This document shows positions 7,009 through 11,809 of a stretch of DNA of 11,809 nucleotides, piece after piece. A model generated the notes under the pieces. The model had not been told where the DNA came from and made no database searches. It saw only the letters and a program-made list of their open reading frames with translations. The position numbers and the translations under genes were made by a program. Within the stretch, counting starts at the first letter, position 1. Every line of letters starts with the position of its first letter. The DNA is from Burkholderiales bacterium. Its GTDB lineage: Bacteria; Pseudomonadota; Gammaproteobacteria; Burkholderiales; SG8-39. The stretch spans positions 1 to 11,809 of the forward strand of contig SXNB01000207.1 of NCBI GenBank assembly GCA_005777205.1, written 5' to 3'.

Positions 7009-7457
7009 CTACATCCAGCCGTCCGCCAGCCGGCGGCGCAGCTGCGCCATCTCGACCGCCACGCGCACCGCCTCCGCGCCCTTGTCCTTACGCGCGACCG
7101 CCTGCGCTTCGTCGTTGGTGGTGAGGATGCCGTTGGCGACCGGGATGCCAAACTCCAGAGCGACATCCATGACACCCCGCGCCGACTCGTTGCAGACAAT
7201 CTCGAAATGGTAAGTGTCGCCGCGGATCACGGCGCCGACCGCAGCCAGCGCATCGAAGCGCCCCGACTGCGCCATCCATTGCAGCGCGAGCGGGATCTCC
7301 AGTGCCCCCGCCACCTCGACATACTCGACCTGCGCCCCGAACTTCGCGGCCTCGGCTCTGGCCGAGGCGAGCAGCAGGGCGCAGATTTCCTTGTTGAAGC
7401 GGGAATGAACGACACCCAGGCGCACTGCGGCAGCGGGGCTGACGCCGCCCGTGCCGC

Positions 7458-7461
<4 letters not shown>
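7009..7461 (-). CDS. ribH: 6,7-dimethyl-8-ribityllumazine synthase
   Basis: A 150-residue lumazine synthase, which condenses 3,4-dihydroxy-2-butanone 4-phosphate (made by the gene just upstream) with 5-amino-6-ribitylaminouracil. Key blocks are 'VVHSRFNKEI' at 17-26, 'VAGALEIPLAL' at 50-60, 'GAVIRGDTYHFEIVCNESARG' at 76-96 with the general acid/base His85, and 'PVANGILTTNDEAQA' at 107-121. The last block usually reads GVLTTEN; Asn-Asp here is a mild variation. The ATG at 7461 overlaps the ribBX stop (ATGA). The position between ribBX and nusB is typical for proteobacteria. Confidence 0.96.
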
Positions 7462-8567
<1,106 letters not shown>

Positions 8568-8573
8568 GGGGGC

Positions 8574-8579
8574 ATTATA
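8574..8579 (-). promoter_or_regulatory. Candidate -10 box of the ribBX operon
   Basis: On the minus strand a perfect TATAAT ends 6 nt before the ribBX ATG, so transcription would begin at or next to the start codon. It overlaps the T-run of the upstream terminator. No TTGACA-like -35 is visible at normal spacing, because that region is the GC-rich hairpin. The match could therefore be chance. Confidence 0.4.
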
Positions 8580-8606
8580 AAAAGAAACGGGGCCAGCGGC
8601 CCCGTT
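8579..8606 (-). terminator. Intrinsic terminator after rplS
   Basis: A perfect 9-bp stem (AACGGGGCC at 8586-8594 paired with GGCCCCGTT at 8598-8606) encloses a 3-nt AGC loop. On the minus strand it is followed by TCTTTTT, so it ends the rpsP-rimM-trmD-rplS transcript 25 nt after the rplS stop. The plus strand also has TTCTTTTT after the stem, so the element can act in both directions. Confidence 0.92.
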
Positions 8607-8630
8607 CTTTTTCCGCGCCTCGATGGCGGA

Positions 8631-9014
8631 TCATTCCTCGGCGGCACCGGCGTCGGCCCGCTCGCCCAGCTTCTCGCGGATGCGGGCGCTCTTGCCCGAG
8701 CGCTGGCGCAGGAAGTAGAGCTTGGCGCGGCGCACGCTGCCCTTTCGCTTCACCTCGATCGAAGCGATCAGCGGCGAGTGGGTCTGGAAGGTGCGCTCCA
8801 CGCCCTCGCCGGAGGAGATCGTGCGCACGATGAAGGAGGAACGCAGGCCGCGGTTCTTCTTCGCGATCACCACACCCTCGAAAGCCTGTTCGCGCTTCTT
8901 GTCGCCCTCGACCACGTTGACGCGCACCACTAGCGTATCGCCGGGGGAAAAGTCCGGGATCTGGCGGCCGATGCGTTTCAGTTCTTCGTTCTCGAGCGTC
9001 TGTATCAGGTTCAT
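8631..9014 (-). CDS. rplS: 50S ribosomal protein L19
   Basis: A 127-residue L19, located at the 30S-50S interface of the ribosome. It starts 'MNLIQTLENEELKR' and contains 'FSPGDTLVVRVNVVEGDKKR' at 22-41, 'QAFEGVVIAKKNRGLRSSFIVRTISSGEGVERTF' from 43, 'HSPLIASIEVKRKGSVRRAKLYFLR' and a basic 'SGKSARIREK' tail. The acidic alanine-rich end (residues 118-127) is a normal variable extension. The ATG at 9014 overlaps the trmD stop in ATGA. It is the last gene of the rpsP operon, just before the terminator. Confidence 0.97.
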   Translation of the reverse strand: MNLIQTLENEELKRIGRQIPDFSPGDTLVVRVNVVEGDKKREQAFEGVVIAKKNRGLRSSFIVRTISSGEGVERTFQTHSPLIASIEVKRKGSVRRAKLYFLRQRSGKSARIREKLGERADAGAAEE

Positions 9015-9778
9015 GTTCCGCTATCTCCACGTTCACCATGTTCGCCACGTTCTTGGCGCTGGAATTCCTCCAGCAGCTTCGCTTCTTCCGGGCCCAGCTT
9101 CCTCGACTGCAGCAGGTCCGGGCGCCTGAGCCAGGTCCTGCCCAGCGCCTGCTTCAACCGCCAGCGCCGGATGTTTTCGTGGTGCCCGGTCATCAGGACC
9201 TCCGGCACCTTCTCGCCCGCATGCACCTCGGGGCGCGTGTACTGCGGGCAATCCAGCAGACCGGTCGCGAACGACTCTTCCACCGCCGACTGTCCGTCGC
9301 CCAATGCCCCGGGCAACTGCCGCACCACCGCATCCATCACCCCCATCGCCGCGAGTTCCCCGCCCGAGAGCACGAAATCGCCCAGCGACAGCTCCTCGTC
9401 CACCCGGCGCCGGACCAAGCGCTCGTCCACGCCTTCGTACCTCCCGCAGATCAGCGTCAACGCCTCCCTGTCCGCCAGCTCCATCACTTTCGCGTGATCG
9501 AGCCTGCGTCCTTGCGGCGACAGGTAGACCACTTTCCCGCCGCCCGCCTGCTTCACCGCGTCCAGCGCCTTCTCCAGCGGCTCGGCCAGCATCACCATCC
9601 CCGGTCCGCCCCCATAAGGGCGGTCGTCGATGCTGCGGTAATTGTCAGCGGTGAAATCGCGCGGATTCCATGCCTGCAACCGCCACAACCCCGCCTGCAA
9701 TGCCCGGCCGGCGATACCGCCCTGCGTCAACGCCCCGAACATCTCGGGAAACAGCGTGACCACGTCAAACCGGATCAC
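9011..9778 (-). CDS. trmD: tRNA (guanine-N1)-methyltransferase TrmD
   Basis: 255 residues. TrmD is a SPOUT-fold enzyme that methylates G37 next to the anticodon of tRNAs reading CNN/CGG codons, which prevents +1 frameshifting. Seen: 'DVVTLFPEMF' at 5-14, 'DDRPYGGGPGMVM' at 51-63, the knot sequences 'VYLSPQG' at 84-90 and 'CGRYEGVDER' at 111-120, 'LSLGDFVLSGGE' at 130-141, and 'GLLDCPQYTRPEV' at 173-185. The residue before Ser-Phe in 'AVEESF' is Glu168 where the catalytic Asp is usual. I chose GTG 9778, which overlaps the rimM TGA by 4 nt and matches the usual 'MIRFDVVTLFP' beginning; ATG 9793 would overlap rimM further. The C-terminus has a three-unit tripeptide repeat. Confidence 0.96.
   Translation of the reverse strand: MIRFDVVTLFPEMFGALTQGGIAGRALQAGLWRLQAWNPRDFTADNYRSIDDRPYGGGPGMVMLAEPLEKALDAVKQAGGGKVVYLSPQGRRLDHAKVMELADREALTLICGRYEGVDERLVRRRVDEELSLGDFVLSGGELAAMGVMDAVVRQLPGALGDGQSAVEESFATGLLDCPQYTRPEVHAGEKVPEVLMTGHHENIRRWRLKQALGRTWLRRPDLLQSRKLGPEEAKLLEEFQRQERGEHGERGDSGT
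9026..9052 (-). repeat. Three 9-bp tandem units in the trmD tail
   Basis: Three head-to-tail 9-bp units, differing at two positions, encode Glu-Arg-Gly, Glu-His-Gly and Glu-Arg-Gly at residues 243-251 of TrmD. They keep the frame and lie outside the conserved fold, so slippage here would only lengthen or shorten the tail. Confidence 0.75.
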
Positions 9779-10266
9779 CAGTCCGCCTCCCATTCCACTT
9801 CGATGCGCCTCGCGACCGGGTCCACGTTCCGCACCACCGCGGCCACCCAGGGCAACAGGCGCCCGGCTCGCGCCGGCGCATCCGCTGTGTCTAACATTGC
9901 CGCCACTTCCATCACGTCGTGCGCGCCGTAGAAGGACATCGCCTGCACCGTCCCCAGCACCACGCCCTTCGTGTTCACCACTTCCATCCCGATTAGGTCG
10001 GCGTGGTAGTAGTGCCCCGCATCCGGCTCAGGCAGCTCATTACGCGCCACCGCTACCGTCCTGCCCTTCAGCCGGAGCGCCGCGTCGCGGTCTCCAAGCC
10101 CGGCCAGCTTCGCCAACAGCGTGCCGGAATGTTCCTTCGCTTCCAGGACCCGGTACTCGACGCCGTCGATCCACCAACTCCCGCAGGCGCCGAGCGCCTG
10201 GACCGGCTGAAATACCTTGATCCAGCCAAGCAACCCGTATGGGCCGGCAACCCGTCCCATCTCCAC
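9775..10266 (-). CDS. rimM: Ribosome maturation factor RimM
   Basis: About 163 residues. RimM binds S19 and assists assembly of the 30S head. The N-terminal domain starts 'EMGRVAGPYGLLGWIKVFQP', matching the usual VGRIxxxYGxxGWVKV. 'RLKGRTVAVARNELPEPDAGHYYHADLIGMEVVNTKGVVLGTV' (around 70-110) links it to the PRC-barrel, and 'LLPWVAAVVRNVD' is the conserved end of that barrel. The start is uncertain. GTG 10266 leaves 16 nt after the rpsP stop; ATG 10260 would begin at Gly-Arg-Val with GGTGGAG directly abutting it; a TTG at 10308 would overlap rpsP. The TGA stop overlaps the trmD GTG. The order rpsP-rimM-trmD-rplS is nearly universal in proteobacteria. Confidence 0.93.
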   Translation of the reverse strand: MEMGRVAGPYGLLGWIKVFQPVQALGACGSWWIDGVEYRVLEAKEHSGTLLAKLAGLGDRDAALRLKGRTVAVARNELPEPDAGHYYHADLIGMEVVNTKGVVLGTVQAMSFYGAHDVMEVAAMLDTADAPARAGRLLPWVAAVVRNVDPVARRIEVEWEADW

Positions 10267-10282
10267 CAGGTTCGGGGGTGGA

Positions 10283-10540
10283 CTAAGCGGCCTTCTTGGA
10301 CTTACCAAACTGCTTCACCAGGCGCTCCACCGTCGAGGAACACTTGGCGCCCTTGCTTTCCCAGTGCTTCACGCGCTCGACGTCGATGCGCAGCGATTCC
10401 CGGCCGGCAGGGGCTTTGGGGTCGTAGAAGCCCACGCGCTCCAGGAACTTGCCCGAAACGGCGCGACGGGAATCGGCCACCACCAGGTGGAAGAAGGGAC
10501 GCTTGTTAGCGCCGCCGCGCGCCAGTCGGATCACAACCAT
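10283..10540 (-). CDS. rpsP: 30S ribosomal protein S16
   Basis: An 85-residue S16, full length. 'MVVIRLARGGANKRPFFHLVVADSRRAVSGKFLERVGFYDP' runs through residues 1-41, 'RIDVERVKHWESKGAKCSSTVERLVKQ' follows, and the tail is basic. I chose ATG 10540 because homology starts exactly there and AGGGG lies 5 nt upstream; the frame is open 13 codons further but is not conserved. It is the first gene of the rpsP-rimM-trmD-rplS operon, whose promoter lies in the AT-rich gap shared with the divergent gene at 10674. Confidence 0.97.
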   Translation of the reverse strand: MVVIRLARGGANKRPFFHLVVADSRRAVSGKFLERVGFYDPKAPAGRESLRIDVERVKHWESKGAKCSSTVERLVKQFGKSKKAA

Positions 10541-10570
10541 TTGAACCCCTGAGACTGCGAAAGGGAACGG

Positions 10571-10594
10571 ATTGTACACGCCTATCCCGGCGTG
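10571..10594 (-). promoter_or_regulatory. Probable rpsP operon promoter (-10 box) with an inverted repeat in the spacer
   Basis: On the minus strand TACAAT (10571-10576) is a 5-of-6 match to the -10 consensus and would give a leader of about 24 nt before the rpsP ATG. The inverted repeat CACGCC / GGCGTG (10577-10582 and 10589-10594, 6-nt gap) fills the spacer directly upstream. No good -35 is visible at 16-18 bp, so either activation or a weak element is needed. Confidence 0.55.
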
Positions 10595-10615
10595 CAGGAC
10601 GAAAACGCAGGTGAA

Positions 10616-10662
10616 AAGTAAAGTAAAAATATATAACTTTGTTACTTAGTGTCGTTTTTACT
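10616..10662. promoter_or_regulatory. Cluster of four AGTAA half-sites, candidate operator for the divergent regulator
   Basis: AGTAA occurs at 10617-10621 and 10622-10626 on the plus strand, and as TTACT (inverted) at 10642-10646 and 10658-10662. The outer pair extends to an 8-bp inverted repeat, AGTAAAAA (10622-10629) with TTTTTACT (10655-10662). The inverted copies cover the -35 region and touch the -10 box of the plus-strand gene. Short repeated half-sites are what ribbon-helix-helix proteins bind, so autoregulation by the product of the 10674 gene is plausible. Part of the pattern could come from the AT-richness of the region. Confidence 0.45.
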
Positions 10663-10667
10663 ATAAT
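10639..10667 (+). promoter_or_regulatory. Promoter of the RHH/Mrr_N gene, possibly giving a leaderless mRNA
   Basis: TTGTTA (10639-10644, 4 of 6 to the -35 consensus), a 17-bp spacer, then a perfect TATAAT (10662-10667). Only 6 nt separate TATAAT from the ATG at 10674, so transcription would start at or within a base or two of the start codon. No Shine-Dalgarno is present. Confidence 0.75.
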
Positions 10668-10673
10668 TCCTGA

Positions 10674-11156
10674 ATGCCGACGATCCGGGTCGACCCTGAA
10701 GTATTCGAGGGGCTGCAGAAGCTGGCCAAGCCCTTTGTCGATTCGCCGAGTTCGGTCATCCGCCGCTTGCTCGAGGACCAGGGCGTGCTTGCCAAGCGCC
10801 CGGAAGCGGCCGCGCAGTCCGCGGCCACCGAACCGCTGCCGACCGCAGGCCTGACGCCGCAGCCGGTGTTCGAGGCCTACCTGCTGTGGGTACTCCAGCG
10901 CCAGCCGGGCGGTCACGCGCACAAGCGCGACGCCACGCACGAAGTGGTCAAGCGGATGATGCACGACGGGCATATCGGCGCTGCGGACCAGGAACTCGTC
11001 AGCACTGGGGAAACGAAGGCCGAGAACACCATCTCGTGGGCCCGCAATGCGCTCAAGGATCGGGGCTACCTCAGTCGCGCCGCGCGCCGGGGCATCTGGG
11101 AACTGACCTCCGAGGGGGCCGAGGCGGCGAAACAGGTTGTCCTGCCGAAGCGCTGA
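10674..11156 (+). CDS. Small DNA-binding protein: ribbon-helix-helix-like N-terminus plus Mrr_N-like winged helix
   Basis: 160 residues. Residues 1-36 ('MPTIRVDPEVFEGLQKLAKP', then a VDSPSSVIRRLL helix) resemble the short strand and two helices of ribbon-helix-helix/SeqA-type N-termini. Residues 40-62 are an Ala/Pro-rich linker. Residues 63-152 look like the N-terminal winged helix of Mrr-type restriction proteins: 'FEAYLLWVLQRQPGG', 'HEVVKRMMHD', 'AENTISWARNALKDRGYLSRAARRGIWELTSEG'. No nuclease domain follows, so this is a probable regulator rather than an enzyme; the function is not known to me. An in-frame TGA directly before the ATG fixes the start. It lies opposite to its neighbours, between ffh and rpsP, and converges on ffh with a 15-nt gap. 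Base composition of the coding part matches the surroundings. Confidence 0.75.
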   Translation: MPTIRVDPEVFEGLQKLAKPFVDSPSSVIRRLLEDQGVLAKRPEAAAQSAATEPLPTAGLTPQPVFEAYLLWVLQRQPGGHAHKRDATHEVVKRMMHDGHIGAADQELVSTGETKAENTISWARNALKDRGYLSRAARRGIWELTSEGAEAAKQVVLPKR

Positions 11157-11171
11157 ACCCACGCCGGGCCG

Positions 11172-11765
11172 CTAGCGCATGCCCGGTAGCATGCCCTTCA
11201 TGTTGCGCATCATCCGCCCGAGGTTGCCGCCCTTCATCATTTTCATCATCTGCTGCATCTGCTCGAACTGCTTGAGCAGCCGGTTCACTTCCTGGACCGG
11301 AACCCCGGCGCCGGTGGCAATGCGCCGCTTGCGCGAAGCCTTGATTAGGTCGGGATGGACGCGCTCCTTCTGCGTCATCGAATTGATGATGCCCTCGATG
11401 CGGCGGAACTGGCCGTCATCCTGCAGCTGCGCCGGGTTGATCTGCCCCATCAGCTGCGCCGGCAGCTTGTCGGCGAAGGCCGAGAGCCCGCCCATCTTTT
11501 TCATTTGCTGGATCTGGCCTTTGAAGTCCTCCAGGTCGAAGCCCTTGCCCTTCCTCACCTTGTCGGCGAGCGCCTTCGCCTGCTCGACGTCGACCTGCTT
11601 GTGTGCCTCCTCCACCAGCGACAGGATGTCGCCCATGCCAAGCACGCGCGAAGCCATGCGCTCGGGATGGAAGGGTTCCAGGCCCGAGAGCTTGACCTCC
11701 TTCAGCGCCAACCACTGAGTCCGGAACAAGCCGGCTATGTCCGCGCCATCCATGATTCTGCGCAA
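11172..11765 (-). pseudogene. ffh: ffh (SRP54) 3' fragment: M domain without the GTPase domain
   Basis: From about 11690 down to the TAG at 11172-11174 the sequence is a normal Ffh C-terminal region: 'LSGLEPFHPERMASRVLGMGDILSLVEEA', the linker to the M domain, then 'QQMKKMGG', 'IINSMTQKERVHPDLIKASRKRRIATGAG' and a Met-rich 'QMQQMMKMMKGGNLGRMMRNMKGMLPG' end that binds signal peptides and 4.5S RNA. Directly upstream, where 'FIGVGEK' and the GTPase domain should be, the frame reads 'GADIAGLFRTQWLALKEVK', which I do not recognise, and a TAG lies at 11772-11774. None of the three frames restores the GTPase domain in the roughly 120 bases left. AGGAGG (11768-11773) precedes the frame; TTG 11765 and ATG 11753 are possible starts for an orphan M-domain protein. 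It is either a broken gene or an assembly junction. Confidence 0.75.
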
Positions 11766-11809
11766 ACCCTCCTAAGCGTCCTGAACGACCTCCTTGATTT
11801 TTCCAAGCT

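Noticed and set aside
8568..8630. FMN riboswitch upstream of ribBX
   Set aside because: Only 63 nt separate rplS and ribBX and they are filled by a hairpin terminator; no RFN-type conserved segments are present.
9779..9793. ATG 9793 as the trmD start
   Set aside because: It adds five residues not seen in the family and overlaps rimM by 19 nt; GTG 9778 gives the standard N-terminus and a 4-nt overlap.

Overview
The window is GC-rich chromosomal DNA that looks like a betaproteobacterium, or a close gammaproteobacterial relative. The evidence is gene order and protein flavour: rpsP-rimM-trmD-rplS, then a RibBX-type ribBA-ribH-nusB-thiL-pgpA-pncC string, plus a SixA / two-domain PPK2 pair. Many junctions are 1-4 nt stop/start overlaps. 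This assignment comes from reading alone; no alignment or tree was run.

Layout. 1-210 (+) is the 3' end of a 3-hydroxyisobutyrate-dehydrogenase-family oxidoreductase. 227-635 (+) holds recognisable but frameshifted and internally deleted pieces of a CHAD-domain (polyphosphate-binding) protein. 664-2606 (+) is a two-gene operon: sixA (histidine phosphatase) and a polyphosphate:AMP phosphotransferase (PPK2 family). A perfect 22-bp palindrome of TetR-operator type (2630-2651) lies between this operon and the convergent minus-strand operon. Read in its own 5'->3' direction, the minus strand carries: a 5'-truncated ffh (from 11765), then rpsP, rimM, trmD and rplS, a strong hairpin terminator (8579-8606), then ribBX, ribH, nusB, thiL, pgpA, pncC, a broken amrB-amrS fusion and an MFS transporter (ending at 2667). 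Between ffh and rpsP, on the opposite strand, sits a small DNA-binding protein (10674-11156) with an N-terminal ribbon-helix-helix-like segment and a C-terminal Mrr_N-like winged helix. It is preceded by an AT-rich promoter island.

How the genes work together. The plus-strand start was probably a polyphosphate/phosphohistidine module (CHAD, SixA, PPK2) from which the CHAD member has decayed. The minus strand combines ribosome biogenesis (S16, RimM, TrmD, L19) with the late riboflavin steps (RibB, RibH), NusB, the last step of thiamine diphosphate synthesis (ThiL), phospholipid synthesis (PgpA) and NMN recycling (PncC). The last two places of that operon are a ruined AmmeMemoRadiSam pair and an MFS carrier of unknown substrate.

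Most interesting. Three genes in under 12 kb (CHAD, amrB/amrS, ffh) carry internal or 5' deletions. Two genes have TATAAT exactly 6 nt before the ATG with no visible Shine-Dalgarno sequence, so they may be leaderless. The RHH/Mrr_N regulator has four AGTAA half-sites overlapping its promoter. TrmD has Glu where the catalytic Asp is expected, and the RibA half of RibBX lacks its zinc-binding cysteines. I found no CRISPR array, tRNA, rRNA or insertion sequence.
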